Source of the DNA: Veillonella sp. KGMB01456
GTDB taxonomy: Bacteria; Bacillota; Negativicutes; Veillonellales; Veillonellaceae
Direction: 5' to 3'
Assembly: GCF_023051165.1 (NCBI RefSeq)
Contig: NZ_JALKIG010000006.1
Span: 1-64,000 of the forward strand
Length of the DNA: 64,000 nt
Numbering within the stretch: the first letter of the stretch is position 1; every line of letters begins with the position of its first letter. A program made the position numbers and the translations under genes. The notes below the pieces were generated by a model that saw nothing but the letters and a program-made list of their open reading frames with translations, was not told where the DNA came from and ran no database searches. Shown piece after piece: positions 8,653 to 17,338 of this stretch.

Positions 8653-8695
8653 TCATACTAAATAGGATATTACGATCCCGGGCGTTAAGTTCCAC
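8653..8695 (+). other. possible structured element in the long 5' leader of the SpeD-like gene
   Basis: Within the leader an outer stem (acgctc near 8651 / gggcgt near 8690) encloses a small hairpin (ggat / atcc near 8664-8678). It matches no riboswitch class I recognise. The stems are short, so this is a weak call. Confidence 0.25.
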
Positions 8696-8782
8696 ATCTG
8701 TATAACAAGAGATTAAATAATAAAAGAAAAGGAAATTAAATTTATCTAATATACGACGATACTCAATAAGGAAGGTGTAAGT

Positions 8783-9295
8783 ATGTCTAACGCAATAGGA
8801 ACTCATTTATTAATAGATTTATATACTTGTTTGGAAGACGTAGTCAATTCCCCGCTAATCATTCAGGAAAGCGTGACCAATGCTTTGGAAGCAGCACAAC
8901 AGCCGATTGATGAAATCAGCTGCCAAGTTCTTGATGACGAAGTGGTGTTATTTGCTGTCTCACCGCATTGCCACATTGCCGTTCATGCCTATCCGGACAT
9001 GGGCTATGTAGCCGTAGATATTTATACCTTTGACTTGCCGCTCCAAGCAACCTTAATCATGCGCGTTTTAAAACAATCTTTTGGTGCCGAACGCGTTAAA
9101 GCAACCAGCATCAACCGAGGCGACTTCGGCTCTATTCGCGATATGAAACCGCGTAAGAAAACATCCCTATCTGCTATGGCTCGCGTTACCCGCACTCGTA
9201 TGAGCCTAAAACAAACCGGTTCTAAGTTAAAAAACACCGGTAAAAAGGTATTTAACGTTATTGCCAAAAAACGCGATCCCCAACCTCGTGACTAA
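8783..9295 (+). CDS. Diverged SpeD-fold protein (S-adenosylmethionine decarboxylase-like)
   Basis: The first 115 residues follow the bacterial class 1B AdoMet decarboxylase fold: THLLIDLYTC at the start, HIAVHAYPDMGYVAVDIYTF in the core and a strand-helix end before INRGDFG. Ungapped alignment by eye puts C63 where the family has the serine that self-cleaves to the pyruvoyl cofactor, H68 at the conserved processing histidine, and F83 where the family has a catalytic cysteine. The last 50 residues are a strongly basic extension (KPRKK, TRTR, KKRD) absent from normal SpeD. No spermidine synthase gene is nearby. RBS aaggaaggtg precedes the ATG. Decarboxylase activity is doubtful; a changed substrate or a binding role is possible. 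Confidence 0.7.
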   Translation: MSNAIGTHLLIDLYTCLEDVVNSPLIIQESVTNALEAAQQPIDEISCQVLDDEVVLFAVSPHCHIAVHAYPDMGYVAVDIYTFDLPLQATLIMRVLKQSFGAERVKATSINRGDFGSIRDMKPRKKTSLSAMARVTRTRMSLKQTGSKLKNTGKKVFNVIAKKRDPQPRD

Positions 9296-9364
9296 CTGCT
9301 AACCGGCTTACTAAGATAAAACCTAATAAGCTATGAAAGCCGATAAAATTAAGATATCAGCAAC

Positions 9365-9420
9365 AAAAAAGCTATTCTCTATATTATAAATATCACATTA
9401 TAATAGGAGAATAGCTTTTA
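9365..9420. terminator. bidirectional terminator between convergent genes
   Basis: A long hairpin (aaaagctattctc... / ...gagaatagctttt) with A- and T-rich flanks lies between the SpeD-like gene and the HAD phosphatase gene, which converge. It can serve both strands. Confidence 0.8.
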
Positions 9421-9439
9421 TTCGTTATGTAATTATATA

Positions 9440-10117
9440 TTACAGTAAGGTATCTACCGCAATATTTAAGATAACATCAGACGGTGTATCACATAGATAG
9501 TCGGCACCGGAGTTTTCCAACTCTTCGCGCGAACCATAGCCATAAGTCACCGCTACCGCACGACAGCCTAATTTTTTAGCGGCTTCCATGTCATACTTAC
9601 GGTCACCTACCATATACCAACCGGTAATATCTTTTTTGGTACGATTGGAAGAAATTTCTTGCATGGCTGCTAACGCTTCTTTCAAAACATCATCTTTATG
9701 AGTGATACCACGGGCTGCATCAGCGCCTTTGATAATTTCAAAGTATTTGGTAAGGCCGAAGTGTTCGATTACTTCATTGGCCAAATGCTGTGGTTTAGCC
9801 GTTGCTACCGCCACATAGGTATTCGTTTGACGCAACGTAACCAACATGCGTTCTACATCTTCGTATACACGATTTTCAAACTTACCGATAGTTTCATAAC
9901 GTTCTTTAAAATAGCCGTACGTTTCCGCTGCTTCCGCATCGTTCATGCCGCAATGCTCGCGCAAAGAATCAACGATAGGCGGTCCGATAAAGAGTGTTAA
10001 GATATCATCACCGGGTACCGGTACCCCTTTCTTTTCCAATGCATAGACAACGGATTTTTTAATGCCTTCCGCAGAGTCTGTAAGCGTGCCATCTAAATCG
10101 AATAAAACGCAAATCAT
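9440..10117 (-). CDS. HAD-superfamily phosphatase (phosphoglycolate phosphatase-like)
   Basis: A 225-residue HAD hydrolase, class I cap, of the Gph/PpaX type. Nucleophile D7 and acid D9 sit in FDLDGTLTDS; motif II is the T in VAVATAKP, motif III the K in PQHLAN to HKDD region, and motif IV is VGDRKYDMEAA. It is likely to dephosphorylate a small phospho-metabolite in the cytoplasm; the exact substrate cannot be read from sequence. RBS AAAGGAAG lies 5 bases upstream. It is transcribed alone, divergent from the BFD-like gene. Confidence 0.85.
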   Translation of the reverse strand: MICVLFDLDGTLTDSAEGIKKSVVYALEKKGVPVPGDDILTLFIGPPIVDSLREHCGMNDAEAAETYGYFKERYETIGKFENRVYEDVERMLVTLRQTNTYVAVATAKPQHLANEVIEHFGLTKYFEIIKGADAARGITHKDDVLKEALAAMQEISSNRTKKDITGWYMVGDRKYDMEAAKKLGCRAVAVTYGYGSREELENSGADYLCDTPSDVILNIAVDTLL

Positions 10118-10281
10118 AGGTTCTTCCTTTCTTTATTAACTCCTTCATTCTTATTAACATAGAATTTGCAATCTATGATACAATAAGGTTACAGATAGAT
10201 TTAACTAATGAGTTTTGAATCAGATTTTATGTATAAGTATATGTACAGAAAGCTATACTGAGTAGTATAGGAGGTAAAGTT

Positions 10282-10533
10282 ATGGATTTTGAAGAACAAA
10301 AAGTTCCCGACAGTATTTTGGACAAGTATACCAAAGTTTGTACCTGTCGCAGTATTTCCCGCAAAACGATAAAAGAAGCTATCAACGACGGTTGTGATAC
10401 CATTCCTAAAATCAGAGAACGTACGGGGGCCGGTACCGGTTCCTGCGGTGGCAAACACTGTGGTGTCCGCATCGTTAAGCTGTTGCAGGATATGGGCAAA
10501 TTACCAAAACCGGGCGCAAAAAAAGATGAGTAA
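10282..10533 (+). CDS. Small BFD-like [2Fe-2S]-binding protein
   Basis: An 83-residue protein consisting of little more than a BFD-like [2Fe-2S] domain. Ligand cysteines are C20 and C22 (VCTC) and C55 and C60 (SCGGKHC), with TGAGTGS before the second pair. The C-x4-C spacing matches the BFD-like domains of glycerol-3-phosphate and opine dehydrogenases rather than bacterioferritin-associated ferredoxin (C-x2-C). RBS aggagg (10269-10274) supports the start. A stand-alone copy may act as an electron carrier or cluster store; the sufU end lies 131 bases downstream on the other strand. The partner protein is unknown. Confidence 0.8.
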   Translation: MDFEEQKVPDSILDKYTKVCTCRSISRKTIKEAINDGCDTIPKIRERTGAGTGSCGGKHCGVRIVKLLQDMGKLPKPGAKKDE

Positions 10534-10569
10534 TTCATTATCGAAAACCCAGACACATAATTCAATATG

Positions 10570-10639
10570 AGTCCTTTTCGGGGACTGTTAAAAAGGAGTT
10601 AACGCATAGCGACAAGGTTGTTATAGGTTAACTCCTTTT
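10570..10639. terminator. hairpins between convergent BFD-like gene and sufU
   Basis: A 13-bp perfect stem (aaaaggagttaac / gttaactcctttt, 10591-10639) with a 23-base loop, preceded by a smaller stem (agtcc / ggact, near 10570-10586). The T-run follows the smaller-loop side on the minus strand. Position suggests termination of both genes. Confidence 0.6.
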
Positions 10640-10664
10640 CTGTATCTCAGCAATCACACATTGC

Positions 10665-11099
10665 TTAATTTGCTTCTTTTTTTAATGCTTCTTTAAGCGT
10701 ATGCCATGCCAATACGGCACATTTTACACGAGCCGGCATATTGGAAATATTTTGAAGTGCCATGGCATCTTCCAACTCTTCCAATTCAGCTTCATCCGTT
10801 ACTTCCTTTTTAATCATGCCAAGGAAAAGATCGACTAAGCGAAATGCTTCTTCAACGCTCTTCCCTTTGATGATATCAATCATCATGGAAGCGGATGCTT
10901 GGCTGATGGCACAACCGGAACCGGTATAAGCTGCATCTTTTACGATACCATCTTCTACATCGACCTGCAACGTCAAGTCATCACCACAACTTGGATTATG
11001 ACCATGTTCAGATACGGTAAACGTATCCAATAAGCGCTTATTACGTCTATCCTGATTATGTTCTAAAATTAACTCAGTATATAACTGATCCATCTCCAT
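10665..11099 (-). CDS. sufU: SufU sulfur-transfer/scaffold protein
   Basis: A 144-residue SufU protein, which accepts persulfide sulfur from SufS through a zinc site and passes it to SufBCD. Ligands C38 with D40 (NPSCGD), C63 (SGCAIS) and C127 (VKCAVLAW) are all present. Length matches Firmicute SufU, including the insertion that separates it from IscU. It is the last gene of sufCBDSU, 37 bases after sufS. RBS AAGGAG fits the first ATG. Confidence 0.95.
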   Translation of the reverse strand: MEMDQLYTELILEHNQDRRNKRLLDTFTVSEHGHNPSCGDDLTLQVDVEDGIVKDAAYTGSGCAISQASASMMIDIIKGKSVEEAFRLVDLFLGMIKKEVTDEAELEELEDAMALQNISNMPARVKCAVLAWHTLKEALKKEAN

Positions 11100-11136
11100 A
11101 CTAAGGAACTCCTTCTATGTTTACTGTAACCTGTGT

Positions 11137-12366
11137 TTAATCTTCAAAGCCCATGGTAGGTCTTACTTTTTTAACAGCGTCCAAGAAGATATCAAGATCT
11201 TCTTTACGAGTGTAGACGTACATGCTCATACGGTTCGAGGCCGGTACTTTGTAGTACGCGCCAAGCGGTTGTGCACAATGATGGCCGGAACGAATGCAAA
11301 CGCCGTAGCTGTCCAAAATTGTAGCCACATCATGAGGATGTACATCATCAATAGTGAAAGCAATAACGCCATGCTTTTCTTTAGGATCTTCGGAACCCAA
11401 TACACGAACATGCGGAATGGCCACAAGTTTAGGCAATACATAGGCTACCAACTCTTTTTCATAGGCATTGATATTGTCCATACCAAACTGTTCCAAGTAT
11501 TCGATGGCTGCCTTCAATGTTACGGCACCATGTGCATTCGGCGTACCGGCTTCAAATTTATACGGCACTTCATTGTAGGTAGTGCTCTGTTCTTGCACAT
11601 ACTCAATCATGTCACCACCCAATAAGAACGGTGGCATTGCTTCTAATAAATGACGTTTACCGTACATGACACCGATACCTTGGGACGCACACATTTTATG
11701 GCCGGAAAAAACGAAGAAATCGCAATCCAAGGCCTGTACATCAATCTTTTTATGAGGTGCCGATTGAGCCCCGTCAAGAATAACTACGGCGCCTACATCA
11801 TGAGCACGTTTAGTCAATTCGGCTACCGGAAACTCCATACCGAGTACGTTGCTTACATGAGCAAAGGCTACAATCTTAGTATGGCTGTCAATTTTATCCA
11901 TTTCACCATCTTTAAGATGACCACTTTCATCAAGATACATATATTCCAAAGTAGCGCCCGTAGTTTCGGCTACACGCTGCCAGGTTACCAAGTTGGCATG
12001 GTGTTCGGCAACGGTAATTACGATTTTGTCGCCTTTCTTTACATTATGCATACCATAGCTGAAAGCAATTAAATTGAGACTTTCCGTAGTATTACGTGTC
12101 AATACGATTTCTTCACGGTATTTGGCATTGATAAATTGCTGCACCGTGTCACGAGCCGTTTCATACGCTTCTGATGCTTCCACAGCCAAGATGTGAGCTC
12201 CGCGATGCGGATTACCGTTATGATTCTTTAAATGAGTTTCCAATGCATTAATTACATATTCCGGAACCTGAGTCGTAGCGCCACTGTCTAAATACACCAA
12301 GCGATGACCCTTATGTTCCCTTTGCAATATAGGAAAATCTTTATAAGCTTCTGCAATCGACTTCAT
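11137..12366 (-). CDS. sufS: SufS cysteine desulfurase
   Basis: A 409-residue group II cysteine desulfurase, a PLP enzyme taking sulfur from cysteine for Fe-S cluster assembly. The PLP lysine lies in FSGHKMCAS near residue 225, the cofactor aspartate in ILDGAQSAPH near 200, and the persulfide cysteine in RSGHHCAQP near 365, the short loop of SufS rather than IscS. N-terminal YLDSGATTQ is typical. It sits between sufD and sufU, so SufS-SufU can act as the sulfur donor pair for SufBCD. Confidence 0.96.
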   Translation of the reverse strand: MKSIAEAYKDFPILQREHKGHRLVYLDSGATTQVPEYVINALETHLKNHNGNPHRGAHILAVEASEAYETARDTVQQFINAKYREEIVLTRNTTESLNLIAFSYGMHNVKKGDKIVITVAEHHANLVTWQRVAETTGATLEYMYLDESGHLKDGEMDKIDSHTKIVAFAHVSNVLGMEFPVAELTKRAHDVGAVVILDGAQSAPHKKIDVQALDCDFFVFSGHKMCASQGIGVMYGKRHLLEAMPPFLLGGDMIEYVQEQSTTYNEVPYKFEAGTPNAHGAVTLKAAIEYLEQFGMDNINAYEKELVAYVLPKLVAIPHVRVLGSEDPKEKHGVIAFTIDDVHPHDVATILDSYGVCIRSGHHCAQPLGAYYKVPASNRMSMYVYTRKEDLDIFLDAVKKVRPTMGFED

Positions 12367-12388
12367 AATACACCCTCTTATTCTTCAA

Positions 12389-13438
12389 TTAAATTTTGGC
12401 CCGTACGGCTTGCAATACAATCTCTTCTAATTCTTCATCATTAAGTCGATCAATAACAGGTCGCAACATGGATTCTACAATAATATGTTTAGCTTCATCT
12501 TCGCTGAAACCACGACTCATCAAGTAGAATAATTTAGTTTTATCGAGCTGACCGGCGCTGGCCGCATGGTTACCTACTACATTGTCTTCTTTACAGAGCA
12601 ATAACGGTAAGGATACGGATTTAACAGTCGGATCAAGTAATACACAAGTATCTTCTTCCGCACCTTCGGAAGCAATACTGCCGCGAATGAAATCCAAGGT
12701 ACCGCGGAATGATTTTTTTGCATTATCGCCCAACGCACCGAGCACATGAATATCGCTGACGGATTTAGGTGCTACATGGGACATAAGCATGGAAATATCG
12801 AATTTCTGGTTATTGTCGCCCAAGTAAGCTAAATCATGAACAATGTGAGCTTCTTCACCTACAAGATCTTGCGTATAGTGCAAGAAGCTTTCGCCGCTGC
12901 CCAATTCTACGTTCAAGTATTCTACTTTGCTGTTCGCCGCTAATTGACTGTAACGATGTTCAATCTGCTGTACCCCTTCACTGAGAAGCTGTACTTTTTT
13001 GAAAACTACGTTAGCATTTTCAGCTGCTTTTACTTCGGTTAAAAGGTTTAAACCACCGGTTTCGGCTTCCCCTTTAACTACATATAATACTTCTAAAGAA
13101 GCATCTTTAGCCACGTCGATAGCCAAACGAGTTCTGTCGCCTACGCTTTTACCTTCGGCATCAATCGTAATAATTACTTTTTCTTTACCGCCGGCCGGCA
13201 CTGTAATAGCCATGCCTTTAGTAAAATCATCGGTAACCGCTTTTAAAGAAGTGGCTTCCGCTCCTTCAAAATCAGCTTTTAACAAGGCTTTAGCAGTAAG
13301 CTCGGTTACAACCCCTTCATTGGCGCTGACCGTAACTGCTGCAGCTGTATCGCCACCGGCAACCGTACCTTCAGTATGATTTACTTGTAACCACCGGAAA
13401 GTAGGTCTTGGGAGCTCATTAAATAATACGTTACTCAT
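12389..13438 (-). CDS. sufD: SufD-like Fe-S assembly protein
   Basis: A 349-residue SufB/SufD-family protein, the partner of SufB in the SufBC2D scaffold complex. The C-terminal part (DLAYLGDNNQ, then SFRGTLDFIRGS, then NHAASAGQLD and FYLMSRGFSEDEAKHIIVES) follows the beta-helix and tail of the family. The first 120 residues are poorly conserved and alanine/valine-rich. It starts directly after sufB with GGAGG overlapping the sufB stop region, so translation is coupled. Confidence 0.9.
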   Translation of the reverse strand: MSNVLFNELPRPTFRWLQVNHTEGTVAGGDTAAAVTVSANEGVVTELTAKALLKADFEGAEATSLKAVTDDFTKGMAITVPAGGKEKVIITIDAEGKSVGDRTRLAIDVAKDASLEVLYVVKGEAETGGLNLLTEVKAAENANVVFKKVQLLSEGVQQIEHRYSQLAANSKVEYLNVELGSGESFLHYTQDLVGEEAHIVHDLAYLGDNNQKFDISMLMSHVAPKSVSDIHVLGALGDNAKKSFRGTLDFIRGSIASEGAEEDTCVLLDPTVKSVSLPLLLCKEDNVVGNHAASAGQLDKTKLFYLMSRGFSEDEAKHIIVESMLRPVIDRLNDEELEEIVLQAVRAKI

Positions 13439-13447
13439 CTGTACCTC

Positions 13448-14857
13448 CTAACCGATAGAGCCTTCAAGCTCTAAGGAAATCAAATTATTCATTTCTACGG
13501 CATATTCCAACGGTAATTCTTTGGAAATCGGTTCAACGAAACCACGTACCAACATGGCGCGTGCTTCTTCTTCACTGATACCGCGAGTCATCAAGTAGAA
13601 AATAGCTTCGTCGGAAATACGACCGATTTTAGCTTCATGACCCAAGTCCACATTGTCGTTTTCGATAGAAATGGAAGGAATTGTATCAGACTGAGAAATT
13701 TCATCCAACATCAAAGATTCACAAGAAACGGTTGCTTTCGCGTGTTCTGCTTTTTTACCGATGTTCAATACACCGCGGTAAATAGCAGCGCCGCCGCTCT
13801 TGGAGATAGATTTGGAGTTAATATTGGAGGTAGTATGAGGTGCTACATGCACAACTTTAGCACCGGTATCCAAGTACTGACCTTCACCGGCAAAAGTTAC
13901 ACCGGTAAATTCACAATGAGCGCCTTCACCGGCCAAAATACTCATTGGATATAAGCAGGATACCTTGGAACCGAAGGATCCGGATACCCATTCAATGGTG
14001 CCGTTTTTGCCAACGGTACAACGTTTTGTATTCAAGTTGTACATGTTTTTAGACCAGTTTTCAATGGTGGAATAACGAAGTGTCGCATTATCTTTAACAA
14101 ATAATTCAACACAACCGGCATGTAAGTTGGCTACATTGTATTTAGGTGCGGAGCAACCTTCAATAAAGTGTGCTTTAGCCCCTTCTTCAATGATAATCAA
14201 AGTGTGTTCGAACTGACCGGCGCCCGGTGCGTTCAAACGGAAATAGGACTGAAGCGGAATATCTACTTGTACACCCTTCGGTACATATACGAAGGAACCG
14301 CCGGACCATACAGCGCCGTGCAAGGCGGCAAATTTATGGTCGGTTGGTGGCACCAAGGTCATAAAGTATTGTTTAACAATGTCTTCGTATTCATGAAGCG
14401 CTGTTTCAATATCAGTATAAATTACGCCTTGTTTTACAAGATCTTCCTGAATGCTGTGATATACAACTTCGGAGTCATACTGAGCACCTACACCGGCGAG
14501 GGACGTTTTTTCCGCTTCCGGAATCCCCAAACGGTCAAATGTGCTCTTAATATCTTCCGGAACTTCGTTCCAGTCACCTTTCATGTCAACTTTCGGTTTA
14601 ACATAGGTAACAATATTAGCCATATCAAGACCGCTAATATCCGGAATCCAGTTTGGAATATCCAATTCATTATAAATGCGCAAAGATTTCAAACGGAAAT
14701 CAAGCATCCATTCAGGTTCGTTTTTATTTTCCCATATTTCGCGGATAATATCTTCCGTTAAGCCGGCATCAGATTTATAAGAATATTCGAATTCATTCTT
14801 TATATCGTAGACGCCACGGTCCATATCCTCCACATATGTTTTCTTTCTAGTTTCCAT
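13448..14857 (-). CDS. sufB: SufB Fe-S cluster scaffold protein
   Basis: A 469-residue SufB, the core scaffold of the Suf system on which nascent Fe-S clusters form. Recognisable stretches are PTDHKFAALHGAVWSGGSFV, the beta-helix run EGCSAPKYNVANLHAGCVEL, and the end DEAIFYLMTRGISEEEAR. Conserved cysteines in the CSAP and HAGC segments are present. Length is normal. AGGAGG lies 5 bases before the ATG, and 9 bases separate it from sufC. Confidence 0.96.
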   Translation of the reverse strand: METRKKTYVEDMDRGVYDIKNEFEYSYKSDAGLTEDIIREIWENKNEPEWMLDFRLKSLRIYNELDIPNWIPDISGLDMANIVTYVKPKVDMKGDWNEVPEDIKSTFDRLGIPEAEKTSLAGVGAQYDSEVVYHSIQEDLVKQGVIYTDIETALHEYEDIVKQYFMTLVPPTDHKFAALHGAVWSGGSFVYVPKGVQVDIPLQSYFRLNAPGAGQFEHTLIIIEEGAKAHFIEGCSAPKYNVANLHAGCVELFVKDNATLRYSTIENWSKNMYNLNTKRCTVGKNGTIEWVSGSFGSKVSCLYPMSILAGEGAHCEFTGVTFAGEGQYLDTGAKVVHVAPHTTSNINSKSISKSGGAAIYRGVLNIGKKAEHAKATVSCESLMLDEISQSDTIPSISIENDNVDLGHEAKIGRISDEAIFYLMTRGISEEEARAMLVRGFVEPISKELPLEYAVEMNNLISLELEGSIG

Positions 14858-14866
14858 GAGTGCCTC

Positions 14867-15610
14867 CTAAACTAACGCTTTGTAAGCATCATAGCCTTTG
14901 CTTTCGATTTCAGCCACTAACGATGCGTCGCCTGTTTTTACAATACGGCCATCAATTAATACGTGTACGAAATCAGGTTTTAATTTCTGTAAAATGGAGT
15001 TGTGGTGAGTAATGATAAGTACAGCATTATCTTTCGTATGGAAACGATCTACACCGTCGGATACGATACGAACGGCGTCAACGTCAAGACCGGAGTCAGT
15101 TTCATCGAGCATAGCCAATTTAGGGTTCAATACGGACATTTGTAAAATTTCGTTCTTCTTGCGTTCGCCGCCACTGAAACCTTCGTTTACATAACGCTGT
15201 GCATAGGATGCGTCAAAAGATAATTCATCCATTTTAGTTTTCAATTCTTTTTTGAAAGCCAAAGCACGTACGTTTTCACCGGTTACAGTTGCTTTTGCGG
15301 TACGAATGAAATTTTCTACCGTAATCCCCGGAATGGCAATCGGGTTCTGGAAGGACATAAAAATACCGGCTTTAGCACGATCGTTAACGGCTTCGTCGGT
15401 AATGTCTTCACCGTCAAAGGTAATAGTCCCTTCGGTTACTTCATATACAGGGTTACCCATGATAGCATTGGCCAATGTGGATTTACCGGCACCGTTAGTA
15501 CCCATTACTACATGAATTTCACCTTTATTAATTGTTAAGTCGATACCTTTTAGGATTTCTTTGCCCTCTATGGACACGTGTAGATTTTCTACGCGAAGTA
15601 ATTCTGACAC
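14867..15610 (-). CDS. sufC: SufC ATPase of the Suf complex
   Basis: A 247-residue ABC-type ATPase that drives conformational change in SufBC2D and is not a transporter. Walker A is GTNGAGKST, signature FSGGERKKNE (the SufC form of the LSGGQ loop), Walker B LAMLDETDSGLD. The start is GTG with AAGGAG 10 bases upstream. It is the first gene of the operon and has a leader with a terminator-like hairpin upstream. Confidence 0.96.
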   Translation of the reverse strand: MSELLRVENLHVSIEGKEILKGIDLTINKGEIHVVMGTNGAGKSTLANAIMGNPVYEVTEGTITFDGEDITDEAVNDRAKAGIFMSFQNPIAIPGITVENFIRTAKATVTGENVRALAFKKELKTKMDELSFDASYAQRYVNEGFSGGERKKNEILQMSVLNPKLAMLDETDSGLDVDAVRIVSDGVDRFHTKDNAVLIITHHNSILQKLKPDFVHVLIDGRIVKTGDASLVAEIESKGYDAYKALV

Positions 15611-15686
15611 TGTACAGTCACTCCTTTTATAAATTAATTATATAGTTAAGTCATAAATAGCTTAATTGCTAAATGTTATAAAAAAA

Positions 15687-15714
15687 GCGGTATCCCACCA
15701 AAGTGAAACACCGC
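15687..15714 (-). terminator. terminator-like hairpin in the sufC leader region
   Basis: On the minus strand a 12-bp stem with G-U pairs (gcggtgtttcac / gtgggataccgc), loop tttg, is followed by TTTTTT. It lies 266 bases after lysA but only 77 bases before sufC, and a good promoter lies between lysA and it. It could end lysA transcription, or attenuate suf transcription from that promoter. Confidence 0.75.
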
Positions 15715-15781
15715 CTTATCAGCAAAATTATTCTACCACTTCGGTAAACAGCAATTCTTACAACATCTATTCCTAATAAAC

Positions 15782-15810
15782 ATTATACAATCTAACTGTT
15801 TACTGCGCAA
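15782..15810 (-). promoter_or_regulatory. promoter upstream of sufC and of the leader hairpin
   Basis: On the minus strand TTGCGC (15810-15805) and TATAAT (15787-15782) are exactly 17 bp apart. The predicted transcript starts near 15775, so the leader to sufC is about 165 bases and includes the hairpin at 15687-15714. An inverted pair gtaaacag (15744-15751) / ctgtttac (15796-15803) flanks the -10 element. The rest of 15611-15979 holds no gene that I can see; it is AT-rich. Confidence 0.6.
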
Positions 15811-15979
15811 GTTAATTTCTACTAAAATACTATGAATTTGTTTATAATTATTGAATATTTTAAATATTATGAAAAAATATGACTCTTATTAGATTTTTTA
15901 ACATTTGAAAAATCAGACTCACACTGTTTCAATACTAATTAATTATATCACAGTTTACAGTAAAAAGATAGAAATTTTA

Positions 15980-17233
15980 CTATAAATCACTGAAATCCAA
16001 TGTTGCAAATAAATCATCTAAGGTTTCGGCTCGACGGATTTGGGTTACGCTGCCGTCTTCATTAAGGAGTAATTCCGCGGAACGCAATTTACCGTTGTAG
16101 TTAAAGCCCATGGAATGACCGTGTGCACCGGCATCATGAATAACAATGCGGTCACCCATATCAATCTTCGGCAATTTACGGTCAATGGCAAATTTGTCAT
16201 TATTTTCACAAAGCGAACCGGTTACATCATATACATGATCAAGTGGCGCATTCTCCTTACCCACTACCGTAATATGGTGATAAGAACCATATAAAGCAGG
16301 ACGCATCAAATTGGCCATACAAGCATCGAGACCGATGTAGTGCTTGTAAATATCTTTGCGATGAATCGCGGTGGCTACCAAGTAACCGTAAGGGCCGGTT
16401 ACCATACGACCACATTCAAAGGCCAATGAAATCGGGCTGTGGCCGTTATCGATAATCATAGTTTCATAGGCTTCTTTGATACCGGCACTTAAGGCATCAT
16501 AATCCACCGGCGTTTCTTCCGGACGATAGGCCACGCCGATACCGCCACCAAAATCGATGAAGTCAACTTCGATGCCCGTTTCTTTTTTCACACGAAGGGC
16601 TAAATCAAACATCAATTCAGCCGTGCCGATGAGTCCTGTAATATCAAGCTCATTGGACACAACCATGGTATGCAAGCCGAAACGGTTAACACCGCGAGTT
16701 TTACAGTAATTAATAGCTTCAATAATCTGATCGCCGGTCATACCGTATTTCGCTTCTTCCGGCAAGCCGATAATCGTATTACCGCCGTGTTTTAACGGCC
16801 CCGGGTTATAACGGAAGGCCAAACGGCTCGGCAATTCGCCGTGTTTTTCCAAATAGGCCACATGAGTAATGTCATCAAGATTGATAATGGCGCCCATTTC
16901 CATGGCTTTGGCATATTCTTCATATGGTGTGTCGTTGGATGAAAAAATGATATCGTCCCCCGTGATACCGACTTTTTCACACAAAATAAGTTCAGCCAAA
17001 GAGGAACAGTCTGCACCTACCCCTTCTTTTTGCAATAAGCGCATGATATAAGGATTCGGTGTTGCTTTTACGGCAAAGTATTCTTTAAAATCTTTCGCCC
17101 AGCTGAAAGCTTTAATAAAACGGCGAATATTGTCTACAATCCCTTTTGCATCGTAGATATGAAACGGCGTGGGATACTCCGCTATAATCTCTTCTAAACG
17201 CGCTTCCGACACGGGCAATGTTTTTTCATTCAT
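15980..17233 (-). CDS. lysA: Diaminopimelate decarboxylase
   Basis: A 417-residue fold-type III PLP decarboxylase making L-lysine from meso-diaminopimelate. The PLP lysine is in YFAVKATPNP near residue 52, the glycine-rich phosphate loop is IDFGGGIGV near 222, and the C-terminal active-site cysteine is in TGSLCENNDKFA. LDACMANLMRPALYGSYHHI matches LysA rather than ornithine/arginine decarboxylases. A related activity (carboxynorspermidine or ornithine decarboxylation) is less likely. RBS GGAGAG precedes the ATG. It is a single-gene unit after the groESL terminator. Confidence 0.88.
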   Translation of the reverse strand: MNEKTLPVSEARLEEIIAEYPTPFHIYDAKGIVDNIRRFIKAFSWAKDFKEYFAVKATPNPYIMRLLQKEGVGADCSSLAELILCEKVGITGDDIIFSSNDTPYEEYAKAMEMGAIINLDDITHVAYLEKHGELPSRLAFRYNPGPLKHGGNTIIGLPEEAKYGMTGDQIIEAINYCKTRGVNRFGLHTMVVSNELDITGLIGTAELMFDLALRVKKETGIEVDFIDFGGGIGVAYRPEETPVDYDALSAGIKEAYETMIIDNGHSPISLAFECGRMVTGPYGYLVATAIHRKDIYKHYIGLDACMANLMRPALYGSYHHITVVGKENAPLDHVYDVTGSLCENNDKFAIDRKLPKIDMGDRIVIHDAGAHGHSMGFNYNGKLRSAELLLNEDGSVTQIRRAETLDDLFATLDFSDL

Positions 17234-17338
17234 CTATCTCTCTCCTCAATATTAATACATTTTGAATAACTTCTATGTAAGATTATACTTAATTTTATAG
17301 GTTGTAGTCAATTCTATAGAAAAAAGGGTGTAAAAAAA

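Noticed and set aside
10201..10565. Minus-strand frames opposite the BFD-like gene
   Set aside because: The plus-strand frame has a strong RBS and the cysteine pattern; the opposite frames have neither.
14168..14761. Plus-strand frame of 197 codons opposite sufB
   Set aside because: It is antisense to a highly conserved gene; the length reflects codon bias of sufB. No RBS or family features.
15687..15714. T-box riboswitch before sufC
   Set aside because: One arm resembles the GGUGG-ACCGC core, but it forms the terminator itself; no specifier stem or separate antiterminator was found.
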